Assembly: GCF_004123675.1 (NCBI RefSeq)
Contig: NZ_CP035417.1
Location: forward strand, 1,975,501 to 2,039,500
Length of the DNA: 64,000 nt
Reading direction: 5' to 3'
Source: Leisingera sp. NJS204
Lineage (GTDB): Bacteria > Pseudomonadota > Alphaproteobacteria > Rhodobacterales > Rhodobacteraceae
Below, piece by piece: positions 44,423 through 56,170 of the stretch (position 1 is its first letter; each line of letters opens with the position of its first letter). The position numbers were made by a program, and so were the translations under genes. The notes under the pieces were generated by a model. That model was not told where the DNA came from. It saw only the letters and a list, made by a program, of their open reading frames with translations, and did no database searches.

Positions 44423-45349
44423 ATGGCTTTGCTGAACTTTAAGAAACGCGATTCTGGCGCTGGCCAGTCTGCCACCCCCGAAATGGAAGCCTTCCTGAAA
44501 GGCTATTCCATCGAAGTGATGCCGCGCACTGCCGCCAAGGTCGATGATTTCCGCGATCTGCTGCCCGCCGGCACCCGTGTCTATGTCGCACATATCGAAG
44601 GCACCCCGATTGAGGATATGGTCGACACTGCCAAGCGCATTGCAGGTGAAGGCTATGATGTGATGCCGCATTTCCCGGCACGTATCATCAAGGACAAGGC
44701 CACCCTGGGTGACTGGATCAACCGCTACCAGGGCGAAGCCGGCGTCAAGCAGGGCCTGATCCTGGCCGGTGGCGTTGCCAAGCCGCATGGCGATTTCGAC
44801 AGCTCGATGCAGCTCTTGGAAACCGGGCTGTTCGATGATGCGGGCTTTACCAACCTGCACGTTGCTGGCCATCCCGAGCCGAACCTGGACATCGACCCCA
44901 AGGGCGGCCGTGCCAACACCTATGCGGCGCTGGATTGGAAACAGGAATTCTCCAAGCGCACCGACGCCGATATGGCGCTGGCAACCCAGTTCTGCTTTGA
45001 GGCGCAGCCGGTGATCGACTGGGTGAACGAGCTGAGCGAACGCGGCATGAACCTGCCGGTCCATATCGGCATCGCCGGCCCGGCCAAACTGCAGACCATG
45101 ATCAAATTTGCAATCGCCTGCGGCGTCGGCCCGTCGCTCAAAGTGCTGCAGAAGCGCGCCAAAGACGTCTCCAAGCTGCTGCTGCCGCATGAGCCGGGCG
45201 AGGTTCTGGCCGGTCTGGCAGCGCATAAGGCAGCCAACCCCGATTTCGCAATCGAGAAGGTCCACTTCTTCCCGCTGGGCGGCATCAAGACCAATGCCAC
45301 CTGGGCGATCAACAACGGCGGCGATTCCGCCAAGCCGGTTAACTCCTAA
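44423..45349 (+). CDS. Methylenetetrahydrofolate reductase-family protein
   Basis: 308 residues from the ATG at 44423 (GGGAGG upstream). It has the MTHFR TIM-barrel family signatures: VYVAHIEGTPIEDMVDTAKRI, GLILAGGVAKPHGDFDSS, HVAGHPEPNLDIDPKG and LATQFCFEAQPVIDWV. It diverges from the biosynthetic MetF. Together with a methyl-THF methyltransferase downstream it would run in the oxidative direction, methyl-THF to methylene-THF, to burn methyl groups. The next gene starts 17 bases later. Confidence 0.85.
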   Translation: MALLNFKKRDSGAGQSATPEMEAFLKGYSIEVMPRTAAKVDDFRDLLPAGTRVYVAHIEGTPIEDMVDTAKRIAGEGYDVMPHFPARIIKDKATLGDWINRYQGEAGVKQGLILAGGVAKPHGDFDSSMQLLETGLFDDAGFTNLHVAGHPEPNLDIDPKGGRANTYAALDWKQEFSKRTDADMALATQFCFEAQPVIDWVNELSERGMNLPVHIGIAGPAKLQTMIKFAIACGVGPSLKVLQKRAKDVSKLLLPHEPGEVLAGLAAHKAANPDFAIEKVHFFPLGGIKTNATWAINNGGDSAKPVNS

Positions 45350-45366
45350 GACCCTAAGGATCAAAA

Positions 45367-46428
<1,062 letters not shown>

Positions 46429-46448
46429 TCCGCGCAGGCAGACTGAAC

Positions 46449-46481
46449 AAAAGGCCGGGCAGAAGTGTCCGGCCTTTTTCG
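46449..46481 (+). terminator. Terminator of the one-carbon operon
   Basis: AAAAGGCCGG, 10-nt loop, CCGGCCTTTT, T-tract. A 10-bp stem 20 bases after the stop codon. Confidence 0.93.
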
Positions 46482-46606
46482 TTTTATCAACAGCCTATGT
46501 ATGCGGGGGCGTGGCAGTTGCGGATTTTGCAACGCACATTACTCAAGGCGCACACGGCGATGCGCTGGCAAACGCTGCAGAAAGATATGTGTTTCTGCAA
46601 AGTGTC

Positions 46607-46894
46607 CGGCCGTTCGGGGCGCCGGATATTGCCGATCTCACTTTTGCCCATCGGCTGACTTATGACATTAAGTCCAACTGGAAGAACGCGGTCGACAGTT
46701 TTCTGGAATGCTGCCATTGCCCGACAGCGCATAAGGACTTTTGCGATCTGGTCGACATGGACACCTACAAGGTGGCAACCCATGGCATCTATTCCAGTCA
46801 CTTGGCCGATGCGGGCACCACGCCCAACAGCGTCTATGATGTCTACAACGCGACGGTCAAAACCCATGCGGTTTGGTGGCTGTGGCCCAATACC
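46607..46894 (+). pseudogene. Fragment of a Rieske non-haem iron oxygenase alpha subunit
   Basis: About 96 residues of the catalytic domain in one frame, with neither start nor end of the gene. It has LTYDIKSNWKNAVDSFLECCHCPTAH, whose ExxHxxxxH pattern supplies the two His iron ligands, then LVDMDTYKV and THGIYSSH, ending at WWLWPNT. These match carnitine/betaine-type oxygenases (CntA, GbcA class). The Rieske domain is absent, and past 46894 the frame runs into SDR sequence read out of frame. It is a remnant, not a working gene. Confidence 0.85.
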
Positions 46895-47460
46895 TTATCA
46901 AAGCTGCAAACAATGCTTTCGGGCGGGTCGATCTGCTGGTCAACAATGCAGCTGTTCAGGTCGAAAAAACCGTGGCCGACAGCGACGACGACGATTGGAA
47001 CCTGGTGATGAACGTCAATTGCAAAGGCGTGTCCAACTTGTGCCGTGCGGCCCTCTTGGATATGGCGGTACATGGCGGCAATATCATCAATATCGGCTCG
47101 ATCCCGGGCATGGCCGCGGACCCGTCTATGGCTCTTTACAATGCGTCCAAGGCTTTCGTGCATGGGCTGACCCGCGCAATCGCCGTTGACCATGGACCAA
47201 AGGTACGCTGCAATGCTATCCGCCCCGGCTGGATCATCACCGAAATGGCCAAGGATGGCTTTGCCTTGGCAAACGATCCGGGCAAGGCCATGACCGATGC
47301 GCTGGCGCGCCATCCGGTCGGGCGGTTCGGGGAACCGGCCGACATTGCCAACATGGTTGCATTGCTGGCGTCGGACCGGTCTGCCTATGTGACCGGCGCA
47401 TGTTTTACTGTCGACGGCGGCATGACTGCTGCGTCACCACTTAATCCGGGATTGTTCTGA
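46873..47460 (+). pseudogene. N-terminally truncated short-chain dehydrogenase (SDR)
   Basis: SDR homology starts abruptly at AQYLIKAANNAFGRVDLLVNNAA, so the TGxxxGIG cofactor-binding half (roughly 65-70 residues) is missing. The rest is intact: Ser in NIGSIPG, active-site YNASK and C-terminal GACFTVDGGM. Only a TTG at 46873, inside the oxygenase fragment, could start it. The joint with the oxygenase fragment is near 46880-46894, in different frames. Probably inactive. Its stop overlaps the next gene's ATG by one base, preserving the original operon spacing. Confidence 0.82.
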
Positions 47461-48386
47461 TGGAATTTGCACATACCGCATCTCTTGGCGGCGGCGTCAT
47501 CGGCGCCAGCTGGACCGCGTTGTTTCTGGCATCAGGACGGTCCGTGGCCGTATATGATCCCGCGCCAACCGCCGAAAAACAGGTGCGCAGCTACATTGAG
47601 ACAGCCTGGCCGGCGATGACTGAACTGGGATTGACGGCAAACGGCGATCCCGATGCGGTCACCTTCCACGCCTCAGCACCGGAAGCCGTCCAGGGCGCCG
47701 CGTTCATTCAGGAAAGCGTTCCGGAACGGCTGCCTGTTAAACATGCCCTGTTTGGCGAGATCGAAGGGGAAATGGACAAGGATGCAATACTGGCCAGCTC
47801 GGCCTCGGGCCTGACTTTGGGACAGATGCAGGGCGGCTGGAAAGACCCGTCACGGATAATCCTGGGCCACCCATTCAACCCGCCGCACCTTATCCCTCTG
47901 GTCGAAGTTATGGGCAATGACAGGACTGCGGATGGGATCGTGGAGGCAGCTGAACGTTTTTATGAAAGCATCGGCAAAATAACCATCCGCGTTAACAAGG
48001 AAATCGCTGGTCATGTTGCCAACCGCCTGCAAGCCGCAGTCTGGCGCGAGGCGATCAGCCTTGTGATTCAGGGCGTCGCCTCGGTTGAAGACGTCGACAA
48101 GGCAATGTGGGCCGGACCGGGCCTCAGATGGGCGGCGATGGGGCCGACCATGTTGTTCAACCTGGGTGCCGGAGAGGGCGGCCTGGCAGCATTCTGCGAT
48201 CACTTCGCGGATACGTTCAACGGCTGGTGGGACGACCTGGGGCAGGTGCATTTGAACGAAGACGTGGCGCAAACCCTGATCAAGGGCGTGCAGGACGAAG
48301 CACAGGGTCAATCCCCAGCCGAGCTTTCAGCCAAACGGGATGCCCTGATCACCGCCATGCAGAAGGCTGCCGCCGGGCTGCGCTAA
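47460..48386 (+). CDS. 3-hydroxyacyl-CoA dehydrogenase-fold protein, carnitine dehydrogenase-like
   Basis: 308 residues. The Rossmann loop GGGVIGASWTALFLASGRSV is at the N-terminus, followed by AAFIQESVPERLPVKHALF, SSASGLTLGQMQ and ILGHPFNPPHLIPLVEV, and a helical C-terminal domain (GLRWAAMGPTMLFNLGAGEGG). The wording is closest to L-carnitine 3-dehydrogenase and the related L-gulonate dehydrogenase (lambda-crystallin) group. The gene looks intact but its upstream partners are broken, so it may be a stranded survivor of a carnitine or betaine pathway. Confidence 0.82.
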   Translation: MEFAHTASLGGGVIGASWTALFLASGRSVAVYDPAPTAEKQVRSYIETAWPAMTELGLTANGDPDAVTFHASAPEAVQGAAFIQESVPERLPVKHALFGEIEGEMDKDAILASSASGLTLGQMQGGWKDPSRIILGHPFNPPHLIPLVEVMGNDRTADGIVEAAERFYESIGKITIRVNKEIAGHVANRLQAAVWREAISLVIQGVASVEDVDKAMWAGPGLRWAAMGPTMLFNLGAGEGGLAAFCDHFADTFNGWWDDLGQVHLNEDVAQTLIKGVQDEAQGQSPAELSAKRDALITAMQKAAAGLR

Positions 48387-48679
48387 CGCGATTGGAAATT
48401 GAAGAAAGTCCCTGACCCGGTGCCTTTTGCAATCAGCACCGGGCAAGCGGGCTGTTCAACGGGTAGCAATGCTGTCGCAGTGCGCCTTTTTGTTTGCTGA
48501 CTGCCTGTGCAAAAGGGCCAAAGCTGTCCTATCTGGCGCTTTAAAGCTGCGCAGTTGGCATGGCCGGAAGTCCTCAAAGGGGTCATAGTATGACACCTTT
48601 GGCGGAATTTACCGCTACAGAGGCAAAACGCACTATTGCCCAGGGTCTAACTGATTGTCTTTGGATATCAGGGGAATAA

Positions 48680-48769
48680 TGGCGGAGAGACAGGGATTCG
48701 AACCCTGGGAACCCGTGAAGGCTCAACGGTTTTCGAGACCGCCCCGTTCGACCACTCCGGCACCTCTCC
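48680..48769 (-). tRNA. tRNA-Ser (anticodon CGA)
   Basis: 90 bases with an encoded CCA. Acceptor arms GGAGAGG/TCTCTCC, discriminator G, anticodon loop CTCGAAA giving CGA, a long variable arm (class II) and T-arm CAGGGTTCGAATCCCTG. The 3' end faces the 46607-48386 accessory strip. Confidence 0.97.
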
Positions 48770-48891
48770 GCGGGGGTCTGGTGGGGCAGCGTTTAAGGTT
48801 GATTCCGGGTGCGTGCAAGCAGGAAATGCGGCTGCGGCAAAAAAAGCCGGTTTGCCGTTGCCAGCCAAATGTTTTTGCCTAAATTTGCTTT

Positions 48892-49743
48892 ATGAAGATG
48901 CCGCTCAAAACCCCCGCTGTGCTTTTACGTTTCCTGACTTTGCTGTGTTTGGCTGCCGTGGGAGTGCCGCAGACCGGCCTGGCCGCAGACCGTGAGAGGG
49001 TTGAGGCGTTTCTGGAAGTGACCGGCTTTGACGTCGCGCTCGACAGCATTGCCTTGTCCGCCTCCAGCGCACCGGAGATGCTGGGGGTGGATGCTGGCGC
49101 CTTTGGCAGCCAATGGACCGAATTGTCGGGGGACGTCTTTGACACCGCTGAAATGCGCGGCCTGGCGCTGGAGATCCTCGAAAGCACGCTGGACGACGAA
49201 GCCCTGGATCATGCGGCGGCCTTTTATGCCAGCGAATTGGGGCAGCGCCTGGTGCGGGCGGAAAACGCCTCGCATAAGGTCGAAGATGACGCGGTAAAGC
49301 AATTGGCAGGCAACCGCATCATCTCGGACATGGTCAAGGACGGCAGCGCACGTGTCGCCATGTACCAGCGGATGGGAACTGCAATTGATGCCGCAGGGGC
49401 AGGCGTAAAGGCGCTGCAGCAGATCCAGTTCCGCTTCCTTATGGCCGCCGCCGCTGCCGGGGTGATCAAACTGGAGCTGGACGCCGACGGCTTGCGGGCC
49501 CTGATGAAGGCGCAGGAGGGCGAGCTGCGCCTCAGCCTGCAGGCCTCCAGCCTGGCCGCCTCGGCCTATACTTACCAGGAGTTCAGCGATGCCGAGGTCG
49601 AGGCCTATGTTATGGCCCTGGAAGAGGCGCCCATGCAGCGGGTTTATGAGTTGCTTAACGCTGTGCAGTATGAGATCACAGCCAACCGCTTTGAAGAACT
49701 GGCGCACCGGATGGCGGAACTGACACCCGGGCAGGATATCTGA
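48892..49743 (+). CDS. DUF2059-containing secreted protein
   Basis: 283 residues with a signal peptide (about 1-31, ending TGLAADRE). The DUF2059-like segment FDTAEMRGLALEILESTLDDEALDHAAAFYASELGQRL is near residues 83-120, and a second helical repeat follows. Mature protein predicted all-helical and periplasmic. Function unknown for the family. It stands alone between tRNA-Ser and rplU. Confidence 0.75.
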   Translation: MKMPLKTPAVLLRFLTLLCLAAVGVPQTGLAADRERVEAFLEVTGFDVALDSIALSASSAPEMLGVDAGAFGSQWTELSGDVFDTAEMRGLALEILESTLDDEALDHAAAFYASELGQRLVRAENASHKVEDDAVKQLAGNRIISDMVKDGSARVAMYQRMGTAIDAAGAGVKALQQIQFRFLMAAAAAGVIKLELDADGLRALMKAQEGELRLSLQASSLAASAYTYQEFSDAEVEAYVMALEEAPMQRVYELLNAVQYEITANRFEELAHRMAELTPGQDI

Positions 49744-49780
49744 ACCTGCACAGGCTTATGGCGCAGGGTGTGGAAAACGG

Positions 49781-49809
49781 TTGACACCTTTGAATTTCCG
49801 AACCATAAG
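49781..49809 (+). promoter_or_regulatory. Candidate sigma-70 promoter for rplU-rpmA
   Basis: TTGACA at 49781-49786, a 17-base spacer, CATAAG at 49804-49809 (four of six to TATAAT). It is 138 bp before rplU, leaving room for a leader. Confidence 0.6.
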
Positions 49810-49946
49810 CCCGCATCCCGGCCCGGACTCCGTGCGCCGGGATTCATTTGTAATACGCCCATGACACGGGCGCGCTGTTCGAGGCGGCATTTGCCGAAAC
49901 ACCCGCAAGGGGGCCGTAGGACGCGGGTATAAAAGGAAAGACGCAC

Positions 49947-50492
49947 ATGTTTGCGGTCCTCAAGACCGGCGGCAAGCAGTACAAGGTTCAAGCGGGCGAT
50001 ATCCTCCGCATTGAGAAACTTGCTGCAGACGCTGGCGACACCATCCAGTTCGACGAAATTCTGATGCTTGGCGGCGACGCACCTGTTGTGGGCGCTCCGC
50101 TGGTAGATGGCGCTGCCGTAAAGGCAGAAGTGATCGACCAGATCAAAGGCGAAAAGCTGATCAACTTCGTCAAGCGCCGCCGGAAGCACTCCTCCAAGCG
50201 CACCAAAGGCCACCGTCAGAAGCTGACCCTGGTCCGGATCACCGAGATCCTGGCATCGGGCGCAACCAAAGCTGCTCCGAAAGCCGCTGCCAAAGCTGCA
50301 CCTGCAGCCGGTTCGGACGACCTGACCCAGCTGACCGGCGTTGGCCCTGCTGCCGTCAAAAAGCTGAACGAAGCAGGCCTGACCACCTTTGCCCAGATCG
50401 CAGCCTTGTCCGAAGACGACATTGCTGGTATCGAAGCGGTCAAAGTGAAGCCCGAGTGGGTTGAGCAAGCCAAAGATCTGGCTAAAGGCTAA
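49947..50492 (+). CDS. rplU: 50S ribosomal protein L21 with C-terminal helix-hairpin-helix extension
   Basis: Residues 1-102 are ordinary L21 ([18 protein letters not shown]...[22 protein letters not shown]), a primary 23S rRNA binder. An Ala/Lys/Pro-rich linker (about 103-128) leads to a 50-residue domain, [31 protein letters not shown], with a helix-hairpin-helix signature, so the total is 181 instead of about 103 residues. This fusion is known in Rhodobacterales. rpmA follows 11 bases later. Confidence 0.95.
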   Translation: MFAVLKTGGKQYKVQAGDILRIEKLAADAGDTIQFDEILMLGGDAPVVGAPLVDGAAVKAEVIDQIKGEKLINFVKRRRKHSSKRTKGHRQKLTLVRITEILASGATKAAPKAAAKAAPAAGSDDLTQLTGVGPAAVKKLNEAGLTTFAQIAALSEDDIAGIEAVKVKPEWVEQAKDLAKG

Positions 50493-50503
50493 GGAGAGAG
50501 AGA

Positions 50504-50773
50504 ATGGCACATAAAAAAGCTGGCGGTTCCTCACGTAACGGTCGCGACTCCGCGGGCCGCCGTCTTGGCGTGAAACTTTTCGGTGGCCAGGCGGCCATCG
50601 CAGGCAACATCATCGTGCGTCAGCGCGGCACCAAGTTCTGGCCGGGCGAAAACGTAGGCATTGGCAAGGATCACACTTTGTTTGCCACCGCCGAAGGTGC
50701 TGTCACCTTCCGCAAAGGCCTGAAAAACCGCACCTTTGTATCGGTTCTCCCAGTGGCGGAGGCCGCTGAGTAA
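50504..50773 (+). CDS. rpmA: 50S ribosomal protein L27
   Basis: 89 residues starting [20 protein letters not shown], the mobile N-terminus that reaches the peptidyl-transferase centre; no cleavable leader as in Firmicutes. GGAGAGAGA precedes the ATG. Co-transcribed with rplU and followed by a strong terminator. Confidence 0.97.
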   Translation: MAHKKAGGSSRNGRDSAGRRLGVKLFGGQAAIAGNIIVRQRGTKFWPGENVGIGKDHTLFATAEGAVTFRKGLKNRTFVSVLPVAEAAE

Positions 50774-50800
50774 GCCGACCTGAAAGGTAAAGAAATCTTT

Positions 50801-50836
50801 AGGGGGATCGGTTATAACGCCGGTCCCCCTTTTCTT
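50801..50836 (+). terminator. Terminator of rplU-rpmA
   Basis: AGGGGGATCGG with CCGGTCCCCCT (11 bp, one G-T pair), then TTTCTTTTTT. Confidence 0.95.
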
Positions 50837-51057
50837 TTTTGCGTCTGCGAGTTCGTGATGTGTTTTCCTGCTGATACCAGCCCCCTCGGTTTTGTGCCGC
50901 TGCCGTCCGGTGTTCACGCCGGGCCAACAAGAAGTTTTGCGCGAATTGAAGACCTTGGGTCTTGCTCCAGGGGCAGGGCGAACACATCTGAAAATCATCG
51001 CCGCAACAACAAAGACAATTGCCGCCAGAAGTACACAGGCAGAGGAGGAGCACGTCC

Positions 51058-51594
51058 ATGAACTTGGAACATATCGTGTGCCAGCAGGCCATCGAAACAG
51101 AACGGTTTATTTTGCGGCCGCTGCGAAAATCCGATGCCGGGCTGATCGAACATTACGTCAGCGATGCGCGCGTTGCCCGCATGACCCGCTCGGTCCCGCA
51201 TCCGCTGCCGCCCGGCGCTGCCGAAGCCTTTGTCGCCCGTGCCATGGCCGAAGAACGGGACGAGGATGTCTGGGTGATCGATGGCACCGCCGAAGGCGAC
51301 GCAGAGCTGAAAGGCGTGATCGGCCTCAAGCGGATGGACCGCAACCAGTCGGAAGTGTCCTATTGGACTGCGCCGCCGTTTTGGAATACCGGGCTTGCCT
51401 CTGCTGCGGTAAAGGCATTGGTGGATGCAAATCCGCAAAGCAACGCGGCGATGTTTGCCTCGGTGTTTCAGGACAACCCGGCCTCGGCCCGGGTGCTGAT
51501 CCATTGCGGCTTTGAATATCTCGGGGACGCCGAAAGCTATTCGGTGGCGCGCGATGCCTCTGTCCCGACCTGGACTTACAGCCGAAAACTGTGA
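51058..51594 (+). CDS. GNAT-family N-acetyltransferase (RimJ/RimL-like)
   Basis: 178 residues from the ATG at 51058 (AGGAGGAG seven bases upstream). It starts ETERFILRPLRKSDAGLIEHYV and has the strand/loop VSYWTAPPFWNTGLASAAVKALVD. The pyrophosphate loop Q/R-x-x-G-x-G/A is degenerate here (FWNTGLAS). The final ASARVLIHCGFEYLG is typical. The likely substrate is a protein N-terminus or a small molecule; unassigned. It precedes obgE by 121 bp with an intervening hairpin. Confidence 0.85.
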   Translation: MNLEHIVCQQAIETERFILRPLRKSDAGLIEHYVSDARVARMTRSVPHPLPPGAAEAFVARAMAEERDEDVWVIDGTAEGDAELKGVIGLKRMDRNQSEVSYWTAPPFWNTGLASAAVKALVDANPQSNAAMFASVFQDNPASARVLIHCGFEYLGDAESYSVARDASVPTWTYSRKL

Positions 51595-51635
51595 TTGGCG
51601 CGGCGCGCGCTTTGCGGTAAGGCAAACGAAACATT

Positions 51636-51663
51636 CCCGCCAAGGCCTTAGGGCTTTGGCGGG
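51636..51663. terminator. Strong hairpin between GNAT gene and obgE
   Basis: CCCGCCAAGGCC with GGCTTTGGCGGG (12 bp, one G-T), 4-nt loop, no T tract. A Rho-independent role is doubtful; it may be a leader structure of obgE. Confidence 0.45.
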
Positions 51664-51706
51664 ACACTTGTACTGCGCGGGCGGGCACAGGATCCCGCCG
51701 CATTAA

Positions 51707-53844
<2,138 letters not shown>

Positions 53845-53920
53845 GCAGACCATCTGATAATCTATTCCAGCCGGCAGGCACCCGATGTGCCATAAAAGGA
53901 CCGGCAAGGGCGCGAGACAC

Positions 53921-55186
53921 ATGAAAGACAATGAAAACATTCCCGCTGTGATGGCGGAGCTTGGCAAACGTGCAAAGCAAGCGGCGCAGATCCTGGCCAC
54001 GGCCAGTGCTGAGCGCAAACATGCCGCCTTGATCGGCGCAGCCCAAGCGGTTTGGAGCCGCCGGGCTGAGATCATCGCCGAGAACGTCAAGGATCTGGAG
54101 TTCGGCCGGACCAAAGGCCTGTCCGACGCGATGATGGACCGGCTGATGCTGGACGAGCCCCGTATTCAAGGCATCGTCGACGGCCTGCGCGCGGTGGCAG
54201 AACAGCGCGATCCGGTGGGCGAAGTGATGGAAGAGTGGGAACAGCCCACTGGCCTCAAGATCCAGCGCGTCCGCACGCCGCTTGGGGTGATCGGGGTAAT
54301 CTATGAAAGCCGCCCGAATGTGACGGCGGACGCCGGCGCGCTCTGCCTGAAATCAGGTAACGCGGTCATTCTGCGCGGCGGTTCGGAAAGCTTTCATTCC
54401 AGTCAGGCAATCCATGCCTGCTTGGCCGAGGGGCTGAAATCCGCGGGCCTGCCCGAAGATGCTGTGCAGCTGGTGCCAACCCGCGACCGGGCTGCGGTGC
54501 AGCAGCTGCTGACCATGACAGACTATGTCGACGTCATTGTGCCCCGTGGCGGCAAGGGCCTGGTGGGTCTGGTCCAGCGCGAGGCACGGGTGCCCGTTTT
54601 TGCCCATCTTGAAGGCATCGTGCATATTTACCTCGACAAAGCCGCCGATCCGCAAAAAGCGCTGGATGTGGTGCTGAACGCCAAGACCCGCCGCACCGGG
54701 ATCTGCGGCGCCGCGGAATGCCTGCTGGTCCATCAGGACATCGCAGGAACGCTGGGTAAAGCAGTGTTGGAAGCCCTGGCATCCGCCGGCGTGGAAATCC
54801 GCGCTGAAGCCGGACTTCCCGGACCGAGTGGTATGACTGCTGCCAGTTCCGAGGACTGGGGCAAGGAATACCTGGATTCCATCATTGCTGCCAAGCAAGT
54901 AGCGGGCCTTGATGAAGCAATCCAGCACATCCGCACGTATCACTCTCAGCACACCGATTGCATCATCACCGAGGATGAGGCTGCAGTTCAGAAGTTCTTT
55001 TCCGAACTCGACAGCGCAATCCTGATGCACAATGCTTCGACCCAGTTTGCCGACGGCGGAGAGTTTGGCATGGGCGCGGAAATCGGGATTGCTACCGGCA
55101 AGATGCACGCGCGCGGTCCGGTCGGCGCTACTCAGCTGACAAGCTTTAAATATCTGGTGCGCGGCGACGGCACCACCCGGGCGTAA
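53921..55186 (+). CDS. proA: Gamma-glutamyl phosphate reductase
   Basis: NADPH-dependent second step of proline synthesis. 421 residues from the ATG at 53921 (MKDNENI); an upstream ATG at 53885 has no better ribosome binding site. The catalytic Cys is in [17 protein letters not shown], with the nucleotide-binding [15 protein letters not shown] and the C-terminal THRF-like [19 protein letters not shown]. It follows proB by 76 bases. Confidence 0.95.
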   Translation: MKDNENIPAVMAELGKRAKQAAQILATASAERKHAALIGAAQAVWSRRAEIIAENVKDLEFGRTKGLSDAMMDRLMLDEPRIQGIVDGLRAVAEQRDPVGEVMEEWEQPTGLKIQRVRTPLGVIGVIYESRPNVTADAGALCLKSGNAVILRGGSESFHSSQAIHACLAEGLKSAGLPEDAVQLVPTRDRAAVQQLLTMTDYVDVIVPRGGKGLVGLVQREARVPVFAHLEGIVHIYLDKAADPQKALDVVLNAKTRRTGICGAAECLLVHQDIAGTLGKAVLEALASAGVEIRAEAGLPGPSGMTAASSEDWGKEYLDSIIAAKQVAGLDEAIQHIRTYHSQHTDCIITEDEAAVQKFFSELDSAILMHNASTQFADGGEFGMGAEIGIATGKMHARGPVGATQLTSFKYLVRGDGTTRA

Positions 55187-55201
55187 CCGGCAGAAAACGC
55201 A

Positions 55202-55231
55202 AAACGCCGGGCGGCTGGCCCGGCGTTTCTT
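55202..55231. terminator. Terminator between proA and chpT
   Basis: AAACGCCGGG, 7-nt loop, CCCGGCGTTT, then CTTT. A-rich and T-rich flanks allow use by both convergent genes. Confidence 0.9.
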
Positions 55232-55249
55232 TGCGGAAATAGCTGCGAA

Positions 55250-55846
55250 TCAGAACTGCAGCGTGATCTTTTCCAGGCTCTGCTCCAGCCGGACGGTGCG
55301 GTCTGCTTCCTTTGCGGCCTCGGGGAGCAGCGCAAATTGCACCAGCGCCGGCGTGATCTCGGCATTTGAATTGCCGCCGCTGACCCGCGCCCACAGCTCA
55401 TCATCCACGTTCAGCTTGCGGCCTTCGCCCATTACCGTCCATTTGCCGCCGGCGCAGAAAATCTTAACTGTGCCGCCATAGGGAAGGGCGGATTCCAGGC
55501 ACAGAGCCGCCAGCAGGGACAGGCGCGCCTCGCTGCGGGTGCATCCCTCCAGAGGCGACCATTGGTACTTGATCCGGCCGCCTTTGCTGATGTCCTCCAG
55601 CACCGAAATCAATTCGGCCCGGCCCATTTGCTGGTCGCCGGCAGCGCCAAAGGCGATGCGGAAGAAACGGATGCGGGCATTGGCATTTGCGACGCTGTCA
55701 GAGATCAGCTCCAGCTCGGGGCCGGACATGCTGCCAGCCATTCCAAGCAGTTCCAGACCGTTGTTTATGGCACCGACAGGGCTGATCAGATCATGGCAGA
55801 TCCGGGACCCTACCAAAGCAGCCAGATTGGCGTTATCTACACCCAT
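55250..55846 (-). CDS. chpT: Histidine phosphotransferase ChpT
   Basis: Shuttles phosphate from CckA to CtrA and CpdR. 198 residues. The phospho-accepting His is at 18 in SRICHDLISPVGAINNGLELL, an exact ChpT hallmark, followed by a degenerate histidine-kinase ATPase-like domain (about 85-195) that binds the receiver. GGAGGAAG precedes the ATG. In Rhodobacteraceae this relay controls motility and gene transfer agents rather than being essential. Confidence 0.92.
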   Translation of the reverse strand: MGVDNANLAALVGSRICHDLISPVGAINNGLELLGMAGSMSGPELELISDSVANANARIRFFRIAFGAAGDQQMGRAELISVLEDISKGGRIKYQWSPLEGCTRSEARLSLLAALCLESALPYGGTVKIFCAGGKWTVMGEGRKLNVDDELWARVSGGNSNAEITPALVQFALLPEAAKEADRTVRLEQSLEKITLQF

Positions 55847-55880
55847 AACTTATACTTCCTCCGAACTGGGCCACCCGCCA

Positions 55881-56063
55881 ATGAATGACCTCAACGCTAT
55901 TTTAGCCCCCGGCATGTTCGTCCGGCACCCGGATCACCCTGAATGGGGTGTCGGGCAGGTGCAATCGAACGCGGGCGGCAAGATCACCGTGAATTTCCCC
56001 GACCAAGGCAAGCTTGTGATTGACGGAGCGCGCGTCTCCCTTATTCCCGTCTTTGATCCATAA
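55881..56063 (+). CDS. DUF3553 small protein
   Basis: 60 residues, MNDLNAILAPGMFVRHPDHP then EWGVGQVQS, a small beta-barrel (Tudor/CarD-like fold in appearance). DUF3553 proteins are widespread in alphaproteobacteria, some as C-terminal parts of UvrD-like helicases. Function unknown; nucleic-acid or protein docking is plausible. It is divergent from chpT with only 34 bp between the starts and has no visible ribosome binding site. Confidence 0.8.
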   Translation: MNDLNAILAPGMFVRHPDHPEWGVGQVQSNAGGKITVNFPDQGKLVIDGARVSLIPVFDP

Positions 56064-56170
56064 CGGTTTATGAAGGGTTAACGAACTCCATCTAATTCGC
56101 CTGAAAAGCTGCGCGTTCTTTGCCTTAATACAGGGATGCGCTCAAGCCTGATCGACGCAAAGGTGACCGA

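Noticed and set aside
48590-48679. A 29-codon frame (MTPLAEFTATEAK...) with AAGGGG seven bases upstream, ending one base before the tRNA-Ser 3' end.
   Set aside because: Very short, unrecognised and in a decayed strip; could be the start of a gene cut by integration, but there is no independent support. The rest of 48387-48679 shows nothing.
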